A DNA stretch of 62,518 bases from Anthropogastromicrobium sp052273485. GTDB lineage: Bacteria; Bacillota; Clostridia; Lachnospirales; Lachnospiraceae. Each line of letters begins with the position of its first letter. Position 1 is the first letter of the stretch. Position numbers and translations under genes: made by a program. The stretch lies in assembly GCA_052273485.1 (NCBI GenBank), contig DAVZID010000012.1, positions 1 to 62,518 of the forward strand, in the 5' to 3' direction. Shown in pieces: positions 16,587-25,832 of this stretch. The notes beneath the pieces are model-generated. The model was not told where the DNA came from. It ran no database searches and saw only the letters and a list, made by a program, of their open reading frames with translations.

Positions 16587-16947
16587 TTTGTAACTATTCA
16601 GAGCCAGGCAGGTTCGAAGGCAAAACGATGAGCTATGCTTGCATAAGCGAAGCGATTTGACGAAGAACCTATCTGGCGAGAAGCCACAACGAGATGAAGC
16701 GAAGCGGAATCGAGGTGGCTCTGAATAGTTTGGCGATTAGGGTGGAGAAATCCACCCTATATCTATATCTGAATAGTTACGATTGTTACGTGTAAAACGA
16801 TTCAGATTTTGATCTAGTTTCACTGGCAGAAGTCAATCCGAGACCGCTCAAGAACAGATAAGCCTTGTTTATCTGCTGTTTAGTAGTTTCGGCTCCTTCT
16901 GCAGGAAAGACAAACAGTGTGCAAACATGCACAGGAATGAGGACAGT
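16587..16947 (+). other. rpsO-pnp intergenic region
   Basis: This stretch of 361 bases has no gene. It holds the palindromic element, a second perfect hairpin (agggtggagaaatccaccct, about 16740-16759) without a T-run, and a hairpin in the pnp leader (aacagataa...ttatctgctgtt, about 16853-16884). The last lies where RNase and PNPase autocontrol acts in other bacteria. No clear promoter was found for pnp. Confidence 0.6.
16591..16730 (+). repeat. Long palindromic intergenic element between rpsO and pnp
   Basis: Terminal inverted repeats taactattcagagcca (16591-16606) and tggctctgaatagtt (16716-16730) flank an interior with further nested pairing, for example aggttcg with cgaagaacct. It starts 4 bases after the rpsO stop codon. 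Partial copies of the terminus occur at 2244-2259, 16769-16779 (inverted) and 19073-19083 (inverted). Confidence 0.85.
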
Positions 16948-19035
16948 ATGTATAAGAGTTATTCGATGGAACTCTGCGGCCGTACCCTTACGGTTGATGT
17001 AGGCAGAGTAGCAGCTCAGGCAAACGGTGCTGCATTTATGCATTATGGCGATACAGTTGTATTATCTACCGCAACTGCATCTGAAGAGCCAAGAGACGGG
17101 ATTGATTTCTTCCCACTTAGCGTAGAGTATGAGGAGAAAATGTACGCAGTTGGAAAAATTCCAGGCGGCTTCAATAAGAGAGAGGGAAAGGCAAGCGAGC
17201 ATGCGATTCTGACATCCCGTGTAATTGACCGTCCGATGCGTCCACTTTTCCCGAAGGATTACCGCAACGACGTTACCTTAAACAACATGGTTATGAGTGT
17301 TGACCCGGACTGCAGCCCAGAGATCACTGCAATGCTTGGTTCTGCAATCGCAACCTGTATTTCCGATATCCCGTTTGATGGCCCAACCGCTAGCACCAGA
17401 GTTGGTATGGTTGATGGAGAGCTTGTATTCAACCCGACTAGCGCACAGAGAGCCGTATCCGATCTGGAGTTGACCGTTGCTTCTACCAGAGACAAGGTTA
17501 TCATGATCGAGGCTGGTGCAAATGAGATCCCAGAGGCAAAGATGATCGAGGCTATTTTTGCTGCTCATGAGATCAACCAGAAGATCATCGCTTTCATCGA
17601 CACCATCGTTGCTGACTGTGGAAAGCCGAAGCATTCTTATCAGTCCTATGACGTAGATGCAGAGCTTTGGGAGGATATGACTTCCTTTATTCCAGGCGCA
17701 GAGATGGAAGAGGCTGTCTTCACCGATGTAAAGCAGGTTCGTGAGGAGAACATTCGTGTATTAAAGGAGAAGCTCAAGGAGCGTTATGAGGAGACGCATC
17801 CGGAGTGGATTCCAATGCTCGGCGATGCGCTCTACAAGTATCAGAAGAAGACCGTTCGTAAGATGATCTTAAAGGATCATAAGAGACCAGACGGCAGAGC
17901 AATCACTCAGATTCGTCCGTTAGCAGCAGAGGTTGATATGATCCCGAGAGCACACGGTTCCGCTATGTTCACCAGAGGACAGACTCAGATCTGTGACGTT
18001 GTAACGTTAGCACCGCTGTCTGAGGCTCAGAAGATCGACGGTCTGGATGAGAACGAGACAAGCAAGCGTTACATGCATCAGTACAATTTCCCGGCTTACT
18101 CCGTAGGTGAGACCAAGGTTTCCAGAGGTCCGGGAAGACGTGAGATTGGTCACGGTGCACTGGCTGAGCGTGCACTGGTTCCGGTTCTTCCGTCACCAGA
18201 AGAGTTCCCATATGCAATTCGTGCCGTATCCGAGACCTTCGAGTCCAACGGTTCCACCTCTCAGGCTTCCATCTGTGCATCCTGTATGGCACTTATGGCA
18301 GCAGGTGTTCCGATCAAGTCTATGGTTGCAGGTATTTCCTGTGGTCTGGTTACCGGCGATACCGATGACGATTACATTGTACTGACCGATATCCAGGGCC
18401 TTGAGGACTTCTTCGGCGATATGGACTTTAAGGTAGCTGGTACTCATAAGGGTATTACTGCAATCCAGATGGATATCAAGATTCACGGTCTGACAAGAGC
18501 CATCATCGAGGAGGCCATTGCCAGAACAAGAGAGGCAAGATTCTACATCATGGATGAGGTTATGTCCAAGGCAATCGCTGAGCCGAGAAAGACCGTTGGC
18601 AAATATGCTCCGAAGATCGAGATGATGACCATTGATCCGTCCACCATCGGCGACGTTGTTGGAAAGCAGGGTAAGGTGATCAACCGTATCATCGCTGAGA
18701 CTGGCGTTAAGATCGACATTACCGACGACGGAAATGTTTCCATCTGTGGTACCGATGCCGACATGATCGCAAAGGCAATGAAGACCATCGAGATCATTAC
18801 AAGCGATTTTGAAGAGGGACAGGTTCTTGAGGGTACTGTTATCAGCATCAAGGACTTCGGTGCATTCCTTGAATTTGCACCGGGCAAGGAAGGTATGGTT
18901 CATATCTCCAAGCTGTCTGACAAGCGTGTCGAGAAGGTTGAGGACGTTCTTTCCTTAGGACAGGTTGTAAAGGTTGTATGCCTGGGCAAGGATAAGATGG
19001 GCAGATTCAGCTTCAGCATGAAGGACGTAAAGTAA
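16948..19035 (+). CDS. pnp: Polyribonucleotide nucleotidyltransferase (PNPase)
   Basis: Phosphorolytic 3'-5' exoribonuclease of mRNA decay. It has two RNase PH-like domains (about 10-210 and 300-545) around a helical linker, then KH (about 555-615, GVVGKQGKVINRI-type GXXG loop) and S1 (about 620-690, EGTVISIKDFGAFLEF). I place the start at ATG 16948, behind GAGGA at a 5-base gap; an in-frame ATG at 16927 lacks a ribosome site. At 695 residues it has the normal length. Confidence 0.96.
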   Translation: MYKSYSMELCGRTLTVDVGRVAAQANGAAFMHYGDTVVLSTATASEEPRDGIDFFPLSVEYEEKMYAVGKIPGGFNKREGKASEHAILTSRVIDRPMRPLFPKDYRNDVTLNNMVMSVDPDCSPEITAMLGSAIATCISDIPFDGPTASTRVGMVDGELVFNPTSAQRAVSDLELTVASTRDKVIMIEAGANEIPEAKMIEAIFAAHEINQKIIAFIDTIVADCGKPKHSYQSYDVDAELWEDMTSFIPGAEMEEAVFTDVKQVREENIRVLKEKLKERYEETHPEWIPMLGDALYKYQKKTVRKMILKDHKRPDGRAITQIRPLAAEVDMIPRAHGSAMFTRGQTQICDVVTLAPLSEAQKIDGLDENETSKRYMHQYNFPAYSVGETKVSRGPGRREIGHGALAERALVPVLPSPEEFPYAIRAVSETFESNGSTSQASICASCMALMAAGVPIKSMVAGISCGLVTGDTDDDYIVLTDIQGLEDFFGDMDFKVAGTHKGITAIQMDIKIHGLTRAIIEEAIARTREARFYIMDEVMSKAIAEPRKTVGKYAPKIEMMTIDPSTIGDVVGKQGKVINRIIAETGVKIDITDDGNVSICGTDADMIAKAMKTIEIITSDFEEGQVLEGTVISIKDFGAFLEFAPGKEGMVHISKLSDKRVEKVEDVLSLGQVVKVVCLGKDKMGRFSFSMKDVK

Positions 19036-19102
19036 GTTAAACTTCTTATATAAGAAAAATTAAGATAAGATGTGGCTCTGAATGGCTGCGTTTGTAAATA
19101 AG

Positions 19103-19178
19103 ATGCCAGGGTCAGAAGTCTTTGACCTGTGGCAGTCGGGAAAAAGATGTTGTTGAATTTCGGCAGCATCTTTTTCCA
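19103..19178 (+). other. Two hairpins in the pnp-argS gap
   Basis: The 232-base gap holds tgccagggtca...tgacctgtggca (19103-19132) and ggaaaaagatgttg...cagcatctttttcc (19139-19178). The second ends in a T-rich arm and could be a terminator for pnp. I do not see the conserved T-box sequence, so regulation of argS by uncharged tRNA is not supported. Confidence 0.5.
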
Positions 19179-19267
19179 CTTTCAAGCAAACAACAAATGA
19201 GACAAACAGGTGCAGATGAGTTCACAAAAAGCAATAGAGAACAAGATAAGAAAGGCATGGTTTTTGT

Positions 19268-21019
19268 ATGGAAAAGTTACTAAGCATTATTTCCAGAGAG
19301 GTTGGGGACGCATTTGAGGCGTGCGGTTACGAGCGTGAGCTCGGACGTGTTACCGTATCCAACCGCCCGGATCTATGTGAGTACCAGTGCAACGGCGCAA
19401 TGGCTGGTGCGAAGAAGTACCACAAGGCTCCGTTTATGATCGCAGATGAGGTGGCCCAAAAGCTGCAGTCCTCTGCGGTATTAAAGGATGTGGCATCGGT
19501 AAAGCCAGGATTTTTAAATTTCAACCTGGACAATGAATATCTGGCATCCTATGTCAATCAGATGAAGGCAAGCGAGAAGCACGGCATCGAGCCGTCTGCA
19601 CCGGAGAAGATCGTAATCGACTACGGCGGACCAAATGTAGCAAAGCCGCTTCACGTTGGTCATTTACGTTCTGCAATCATTGGAGAGAGCGTAAAGAGAA
19701 TCCTTCGCTATGCAGGAAATGAGGTCATTGGTGATGCACACTTAGGTGACTGGGGACTTCAGATGGGTCTGATCATCGCCGAGTTAAAGGAGAGAAAGCC
19801 AGATCTGGTTTACTTTGATCCAAATTTCGAGGGCGAGTATCCAAAGGAAGCTCCATTTACCATCTCTGAGTTAGAGGAGATCTATCCGTGTGCAAGTGGC
19901 AAGGCAAAGGTCGATGAGGAGTTTGCAAAGCGCGCGCATGATGCAACCGTTCTGCTGCAGCACAAGGATCGCGGCTACACCGCCATCTGGAATCATATCC
20001 TGCACGTTTCCATCGAGGATTTGAAGAAAAACTACAGCAAGTTACATGTTGATTTCGATCTGTGGAAGAAGGAGAGCGATGCGCAAGCCTACATTCCGGA
20101 TATGGTTCAGATGTTAAAGGACAAGGGACTGGCTTACATTTCAAACGGCGCACTCGTTGTTGACGTTGCAAAGCCAGAGGACACAAAGGAAGTTCCTCCG
20201 TGTATTATCTTAAAGTCAGACGGTGCAAGCCTTTATCAGACAACGGATCTGGCAACCATCGTAGAGAGAGAGAAGCTGTTCCAGCCAAATCGTATCATCT
20301 ATGTCGTTGATAAGCGTCAGGAAATGCATTTTACTCAGGTATTCCGTGTATCCAGACTGGCAAATCTTGTTCCGGAGGACACAAAGCTTCAGTTCTTAGG
20401 CTTTGGCACCATGAACGGAAAGGACGGAAAGCCGTTTAAGACAAGACAGGGCGGCGTTATGCGTTTGGAGCATTTAATCCGTGATATCAACGATGCCGTT
20501 TATGATAAGATTATGGCTAGCCGCGATGAGGACGAGGAGACCGCACGCGAGAATGCAAAGATTATCGGTCTTTCTGCAATTAAGTACGGCGATCTGTCCA
20601 ACCAGGCTTCTAAGGATTATGTCTTCGATGTGGATCGTTTCACCTCCTTCGAGGGAAATACCGGTCCGTACATCCTGTACACCATCGTAAGAATTAAATC
20701 CATCTTAAAGAAATTCGGCGAAGAAGTGCCGAAGGCTATCACCGCACCGGACGGCGCAGCACAGAAGGCGCTGATGCTTGATATGACCAGATTTGCCGAT
20801 GTCTTTGCTCAGGCAAGCTCTGAGTATGCACCGCATAAGCTGTGTGCGTATATCTACGATCTTGCAAACGACTTTAACCGTTTCTATCACGAGACTAAGA
20901 TCTTAGCAGAGGAAGATCAGGAGAAGAAGAACGGCTATATCGCGCTGATTTCTTATTGCAAGGACATTTTAGAGACCTGCATTGATCTGTTAGGATTCAG
21001 TGCGCCGGAGAAAATGTGA
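19268..21019 (+). CDS. argS: Arginyl-tRNA synthetase
   Basis: Class I synthetase charging tRNA-Arg. The HIGH motif appears as His129-Val-Gly-His132 (KPLHVGHLRS). As is typical of ArgRS, the KMSKS site is degenerate and falls in the KPFKTRQGGVMRL segment. The N-terminal Add-1 domain and C-terminal DALR anticodon-binding domain (ending near IDLLG) are present. 583 residues. The gap from the AGAAAGG ribosome site to the ATG is long at about 12 bases. Confidence 0.95.
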   Translation: MEKLLSIISREVGDAFEACGYERELGRVTVSNRPDLCEYQCNGAMAGAKKYHKAPFMIADEVAQKLQSSAVLKDVASVKPGFLNFNLDNEYLASYVNQMKASEKHGIEPSAPEKIVIDYGGPNVAKPLHVGHLRSAIIGESVKRILRYAGNEVIGDAHLGDWGLQMGLIIAELKERKPDLVYFDPNFEGEYPKEAPFTISELEEIYPCASGKAKVDEEFAKRAHDATVLLQHKDRGYTAIWNHILHVSIEDLKKNYSKLHVDFDLWKKESDAQAYIPDMVQMLKDKGLAYISNGALVVDVAKPEDTKEVPPCIILKSDGASLYQTTDLATIVEREKLFQPNRIIYVVDKRQEMHFTQVFRVSRLANLVPEDTKLQFLGFGTMNGKDGKPFKTRQGGVMRLEHLIRDINDAVYDKIMASRDEDEETARENAKIIGLSAIKYGDLSNQASKDYVFDVDRFTSFEGNTGPYILYTIVRIKSILKKFGEEVPKAITAPDGAAQKALMLDMTRFADVFAQASSEYAPHKLCAYIYDLANDFNRFYHETKILAEEDQEKKNGYIALISYCKDILETCIDLLGFSAPEKM

Positions 21020-21022
21020 TGC

Positions 21023-21084
21023 AACAGTTCACGCGTCTAGGAACGTGCGGTTTTGTGAATGATCTTGTGTGGCGTGAACTGTTT
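21023..21084 (+). repeat. Palindromic element / terminator after argS
   Basis: An 11-bp inverted repeat, aacagttcacg and cgtgaactgtt, begins 3 bases after the argS stop and ends in TTTTATAAAA. It can act as a weak terminator. Its gttcacg/cgtgaac core is the same as the tips of the larger elements at 37063-37237 and 44632-44811. Confidence 0.7.
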
Positions 21085-21119
21085 TATAAAATAAAAACCT
21101 TTAGTATATGGGGAGAAGT

Positions 21120-24100
21120 ATGGAGAAAACCTACGAAATGCTGCAGCAGTATGCGGTAAACTCTTTGGAATATCAGAAAGGACGTGCGCTCCATCAGCGT
21201 GGACAGGCAGCCCTGTCAAACGCTGAGGAGGCACATGGAAGAACACAGATACAGGCGACAGTGCGCGACTTAAGCAGACGCTATGATGTGGAGGTTGCAC
21301 TGCAGTCCTCTGGTCTTGCAGTGGATGGCAACTGGGGAGACTTTTCGATTGAGGAGTCGTCCTGCTCATGTGGGGAGTATCACACGCCGGGCAAGCTTTG
21401 CCGTCACGAGATTGCGGCTATTTTGCAATATTTTTGCGAGGGTGAGCTGGTGTCAAGTGTTCATACTTCAGCTGCCTGCATTAGCATGATTCAGGCGTAT
21501 GAGAAACGCTACACGCTGCAGTATCAAAAATCCAAAATTTCAGATGTAAAGGTAGTGCCAAGATTTGTGGCAGAGGGAAAGAAGATTGGACTGGAGTTTT
21601 TTGCCGGAACGCGTCATCTCTACCCAATCCGCGATCTGACCGCTTTTAAACAGAGCTACCAGAAGGGAGAGGACATCTCTTTTGGCAAGCAGCTTTCGTA
21701 TCCAAACTGTGAGTATTCCTACGATGCGGATTCGGCAGCACTGATTCAGGTCATTTGTCTGCAGATTGATTCGTATCTAAATCATTGGTCACAGCAGGAA
21801 AAGTATACCTTTGACCGCAAGATTGCAAGTGTTGAGCTTGAGGAAGGCTTTGCCGATCTGTATATGAAGGCCTTTTGCGGACGAGAGCTTGAGTTAACGG
21901 AGGAAGGCAAGAGCCGCACGGTTCATGTTGTAAAGGAAAATCCACAGGTCAAGCTGATTTTAGAGAAGAAGGGAAAGGACGGCGCAAGACTGTGGCTTCC
22001 AGATAAGTGGAAGCTTGCAGAGGGAAACCGTCACATCTACCTGTTTGGTGAGGATAAGGTCTACATTTGTGATGAGTATTATAGCCGATCACTTCGAATC
22101 TTTTACCGAAATCTGCTTCAGATTGCCTATCCGGGAAGTGGCTATATGGATATTAACAACAGCGATTTTCCTCCGTTTATTCATTACGTGCTTCCAGAGC
22201 TTCAGGAAAATATTGATTTAGAGTGCCGTGACCTGTCATTAGAGGAATTTGTTCCGCCAATGCTTCAAGTACACTTTACGGTCAATATGTGGGACATCTT
22301 AGAGTTAAAGGTGGAGGCGCGCTATGGCAAGAAGAAGGTGTGTATCGGTGAGAAATCCGATGGCAATCTGGTTCGCGATGTAGAGAAGGAGCAGGCATTA
22401 AAGAGTCTGTTGGAAACGTATCTTCCAGAGCCAGAGAAAAACACAGAGGAAGAGTCTGACGATGCCGAGCACTACATTATCGAAAAAGAGGATGCGATTG
22501 GACGATTTTTGGAGTTTTGTCTGCCGCAGCTGTATTCGTTTGGAAGCGTGGATTTAGAGGATGGACTGGTTGATTTTCGATTTGATGAAGCACCAAAGAT
22601 CAAGGCCGGAATGCGCTTTATGGATCATTTCTTGGAGCTTGGCTTTGAGAGCGAGGGTTTGAGTGAGCGACAGTTAAAGGATGTGCTTCGTGCGTACCAC
22701 GAAAAGCAGCATTATCATCGCCTTGAGGATGGCCGTATCTTAAAGCTTGATGAGGATTTTGCCGATCAGTTAGCGGAGTTTGAGGATGTCATGGACATTG
22801 ATGCTCGTGAAGCCGTTGACGGTCCGGTGAGCCTTCCGGGGTACCGATTCCTATTTGCCGATGAGATGCTTCAGTCCATGCAGGGAATCGACTATCAGCC
22901 AGGTCGTGAGATTCGCGATATGGCTGAGCGTATGAGACGTACCGAGATGGAGCTGTATCCAGTTCCAGATACGATTGGCGCGACGCTTCGTGAATATCAG
23001 GTGTACGGTTATCGTTGGTTGAAGATGCTTCAGGAGTACCATTTCAATGGTATATTGGCCGATGACATGGGTCTTGGAAAAACGCTTCAGACGATCACGT
23101 TACTTGCTTCGGATCAGGGAAAGGGAAGCTCCATCATTGTCTGCCCGGCGTCACTGATCTACAACTGGCAGCATGAGTTAGAGCTGTTTGCCAAAGGTCT
23201 GCGTGTTCAGGTGATTGCCGGAAATGCAAAGGAGCGAAAAGAGCTGATCGATCATTATACCGATTTTGATGTGTTGATCACTTCCTATGATCTTCTTCGC
23301 CGCGATCTGGAGGTCTATGAGAACTGCACATTCTTCTATCAGATTTTGGATGAGGCGCAGTATATCAAGAATCACATGACGATGAACGCGAAGGCCGTAA
23401 AGCAGTTAAATGCGGCTTACCGTCTGGCACTTACCGGAACACCGATTGAGAATAGCTTAGGTGAGCTTTGGAGTATTTTCGACTATTTAATGCCGGGATA
23501 TCTATACAGCTACACACGTTTTCGCAAGCAGTTTGAGCTTCCGATCATGAAAAATGAGGATGCGACCGCACGAAATCGCCTGCGCAGAATGACGGCACCA
23601 TTCTTGCTTCGAAGATCCAAGTCTCAGGTGCTTTCCGATCTTCCGGAAAAGGACGAAAAGACGATCTACTCTGGTATGGAGGACGAGCAAAGAAAGCTGT
23701 ATCTGGCTGCCCACAAGCAGCTTGTGGATCAGCTGCAGGGCATCGACAGCGCATATTATGAGAAGAATAAGATCTTTATCTTGAGTCAGTTAACAAAGCT
23801 TCGCCAGATCTGCTGCCATCCGGCACTGTGCTATGATGATTATCAGGGTACCTCATCCAAGCTTGAGGCCTGCATGGAGCTCGTACAGCGCGCCGTAAAG
23901 GGCAAACACAAGGTGCTTTTGTTCTCACAGTTTACGTCCATGCTCGATCTGATTCGCGAGCGTCTGGCAGAGCAAAATACCAAGTATTATTGCCTGACTG
24001 GAAGCACAGACAAGCAGGAGCGTCAGCGTCTTGTTGACGAGTTTCAGAACGACGATACGCCAGTATTCTTAATTTCACTTAAGGCCGGTGGTACCGGACT

Positions 24101-24389
24101 GAATCTGACCGCAGCCGACATTGTCATTCACTACGATCCGTGGTGGAATGTGGCGGCACAGAATCAGGCAACCGACCGTGCTCATCGAATCGGACAGAAA
24201 AACACGGTAACCGTTTACCGTCTGATTGCAAAGGACTCCCTCGAGGAGGGAATACTAAAGCTCCAGGAGTCCAAGAAAGCGTTATCAGACGATATTCTTT
24301 CCATGGACTTCGGAGCCATTGCGTCGATGTCTAAGGATGAGTTGTTATCTCTTCTTTCTACGGGAGAGGTAGCTAATCAGGCAAAGTAA
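21120..24389 (+). CDS. SNF2/Rad54-family helicase with SWIM zinc finger
   Basis: Superfamily 2 ATPase of the Swi2/Snf2 type, presumably translocating on duplex DNA to remodel protein-DNA complexes; bacterial members resemble RapA or HepA but have no settled role. An N-terminal SWIM finger has Cys82, Cys84, Cys94 and His96. A bacterial SNF2-associated domain fills about 120-600. Helicase motifs follow: DDMGLGKT at 648-655, DEAQ at 744-747, and QATDRAHRIGQ near the C-terminus. I start at ATG 21120 behind GGGGAGAAG; an in-frame ATG 12 bases earlier is possible. The last 45 bases overlap a convergent gene. Confidence 0.9.
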   Translation: MEKTYEMLQQYAVNSLEYQKGRALHQRGQAALSNAEEAHGRTQIQATVRDLSRRYDVEVALQSSGLAVDGNWGDFSIEESSCSCGEYHTPGKLCRHEIAAILQYFCEGELVSSVHTSAACISMIQAYEKRYTLQYQKSKISDVKVVPRFVAEGKKIGLEFFAGTRHLYPIRDLTAFKQSYQKGEDISFGKQLSYPNCEYSYDADSAALIQVICLQIDSYLNHWSQQEKYTFDRKIASVELEEGFADLYMKAFCGRELELTEEGKSRTVHVVKENPQVKLILEKKGKDGARLWLPDKWKLAEGNRHIYLFGEDKVYICDEYYSRSLRIFYRNLLQIAYPGSGYMDINNSDFPPFIHYVLPELQENIDLECRDLSLEEFVPPMLQVHFTVNMWDILELKVEARYGKKKVCIGEKSDGNLVRDVEKEQALKSLLETYLPEPEKNTEEESDDAEHYIIEKEDAIGRFLEFCLPQLYSFGSVDLEDGLVDFRFDEAPKIKAGMRFMDHFLELGFESEGLSERQLKDVLRAYHEKQHYHRLEDGRILKLDEDFADQLAEFEDVMDIDAREAVDGPVSLPGYRFLFADEMLQSMQGIDYQPGREIRDMAERMRRTEMELYPVPDTIGATLREYQVYGYRWLKMLQEYHFNGILADDMGLGKTLQTITLLASDQGKGSSIIVCPASLIYNWQHELELFAKGLRVQVIAGNAKERKELIDHYTDFDVLITSYDLLRRDLEVYENCTFFYQILDEAQYIKNHMTMNAKAVKQLNAAYRLALTGTPIENSLGELWSIFDYLMPGYLYSYTRFRKQFELPIMKNEDATARNRLRRMTAPFLLRRSKSQVLSDLPEKDEKTIYSGMEDEQRKLYLAAHKQLVDQLQGIDSAYYEKNKIFILSQLTKLRQICCHPALCYDDYQGTSSKLEACMELVQRAVKGKHKVLLFSQFTSMLDLIRERLAEQNTKYYCLTGSTDKQERQRLVDEFQNDDTPVFLISLKAGGTGLNLTAADIVIHYDPWWNVAAQNQATDRAHRIGQKNTVTVYRLIAKDSLEEGILKLQESKKALSDDILSMDFGAIASMSKDELLSLLSTGEVANQAK

Positions 24390-25748
24390 CATAAACACTG
24401 CCATAATTACAATAAACATAGGCAGATACTTAAGGGTGGCATTCCACATCGGTGTCTTAAACAGGGCAACGCTGTAGGTGTCACCCTTAAATGATTTGAT
24501 GGAGTAGGTGACAATTTCCTTGTCATCATCTGTTTTGACGGTGGAAAGCTTGCTGCTGCCTGCATTTCGTACAATTGCAGAGGAGTAGCCATTCGGCAGA
24601 GGAACGGTTACGGTATCGGACACGTTTGCGTAAGTGGCAGTATCTTTTGCTAATTGCGCACGTAACGTAACTTCCTTTTTGGAAAGTTCAGTTTCGCGAG
24701 CGGTCCATGCAAAGACAGAAGAACCTGCTGGAACAGTGAGGGTGTACTGTTCAATGAAAAAGCGCTTCTGCTGAGTTAGCCAGTCGATCGTAGGAAGAAG
24801 ATCAATGGAAACGGTAACAGAGCTTCGTCCAAAGTAGTCTGCCAGATTGGAAAGAAGAAGCTCAGGTGTTGCCTGCGAATTGTCTTTATTTTGATCTAGG
24901 TACCAGTCACAGCAAAATTCCAGATAAGATTTCAGATCAGAAGATTCATCATCCATCGAGAACTTCTCAGCATCGGTTTTTGCACCCTCGGACTCAATCA
25001 GAGAAACGGTAAAATCAGTGCCCTCGGTTCCAGTCAGGAAAACGTAGCAGTCGCTGAAATTTTTGCTTATGGAAAGCTCATATCCGTTATCTGTCGTGGT
25101 ATAGCTGCAGCCAAGCGGATAGATGTGGCAGCTGTCGCTAAGACCAGAGATGGACATACATGCCTTTGCATCGAGATTTGAGTCGGTGAGCGGTCTGGAC
25201 AGATGATAAAGAACACCCTTATCTTCTGGAATCGCAGTATTATAGACTTGACCTTGATACAGCTCGTCGAGGGTTAACGAACTTTCACTAAGTCCATTTG
25301 ATGAAAATAGTGGAGAATAATAGGACGATGCCTCAAAGGAAGCACGATCGGTGCCAGCAAACAGATCAAGGGCGGTAAGCTCCTCGAGATCTGTTGAATC
25401 GTAGGCAAGTGCGTCGAAGGAATAAAGTGACTGCGGTTTTGTTGCAATCGAGGTAATTTGCGGAATCAAAACATCAAATGAAGCGTCGGAGCCGGACTCG
25501 TTACGGATCAGATAGCTGTCGTACATCGTGTTGCTGTCGTAATCCAGACGGATATCGTGTGTCACCGAGACGCCCTCTGGCTGTTCGTCTGTGCTATACA
25601 GACCGGATGTATACAGTGGGGTGGAAAATTCTGTCGCATTCGCAGTGTCGGCAGAGCTTGTCTGCTCGGCGAATGAAACAGTGGTGCCGGAAAAACAAGT
25701 TCCGGCTGCAAGAAGCAAAGCGGTAAATTTTGTCTTATGCTTTAACAT
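24345..25748 (-). CDS. Secreted protein with C-terminal membrane anchor, function unknown
   Basis: I do not recognise this protein. It has 467 residues with an N-terminal signal peptide (KHKTKFTALLLAAGTCFSG..., cleavage near the VSFA/EQ region), a Ser/Thr/Asp-rich extracellular part with beta-strand-like stretches, and one C-terminal hydrophobic helix followed by SRRKKR. That is a stop-transfer anchor, not an LPXTG sorting signal. The start chosen, ATG at 25748, directly precedes the signal peptide; the frame is open 12 codons upstream. It is transcribed toward the SNF2 helicase gene and overlaps its end, and diverges from the PHP gene. Confidence 0.75.
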   Translation of the reverse strand: MLKHKTKFTALLLAAGTCFSGTTVSFAEQTSSADTANATEFSTPLYTSGLYSTDEQPEGVSVTHDIRLDYDSNTMYDSYLIRNESGSDASFDVLIPQITSIATKPQSLYSFDALAYDSTDLEELTALDLFAGTDRASFEASSYYSPLFSSNGLSESSLTLDELYQGQVYNTAIPEDKGVLYHLSRPLTDSNLDAKACMSISGLSDSCHIYPLGCSYTTTDNGYELSISKNFSDCYVFLTGTEGTDFTVSLIESEGAKTDAEKFSMDDESSDLKSYLEFCCDWYLDQNKDNSQATPELLLSNLADYFGRSSVTVSIDLLPTIDWLTQQKRFFIEQYTLTVPAGSSVFAWTARETELSKKEVTLRAQLAKDTATYANVSDTVTVPLPNGYSSAIVRNAGSSKLSTVKTDDDKEIVTYSIKSFKGDTYSVALFKTPMWNATLKYLPMFIVIMAVFMLLCLISYLSRRKKR

Positions 25749-25767
25749 GGAAAACCTGACCTTTCTA

Positions 25768-25797
25768 TTGCATGATAGAAGCATTTAATGCTATAAT
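25768..25797 (+). promoter_or_regulatory. Promoter of the PHP phosphoesterase gene
   Basis: TTGCAT (25768-25773), an 18-base spacer and a perfect TATAAT (25792-25797) with a TG one base upstream (extended -10). A 13-base palindrome agcatttaatgct (25780-25792) fills the end of the spacer and touches the -10 box, a plausible operator. Confidence 0.65.
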
Positions 25798-25832
25798 AAG
25801 AACATCCAACATCAAAAACTGAAGGAGAAACT

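Noticed and set aside
18193..18903. A 236-residue minus-strand frame opposite pnp
   Set aside because: It lies wholly inside a conserved gene and its composition (many Asp, Asn, Leu, His) follows from the complementary codons.
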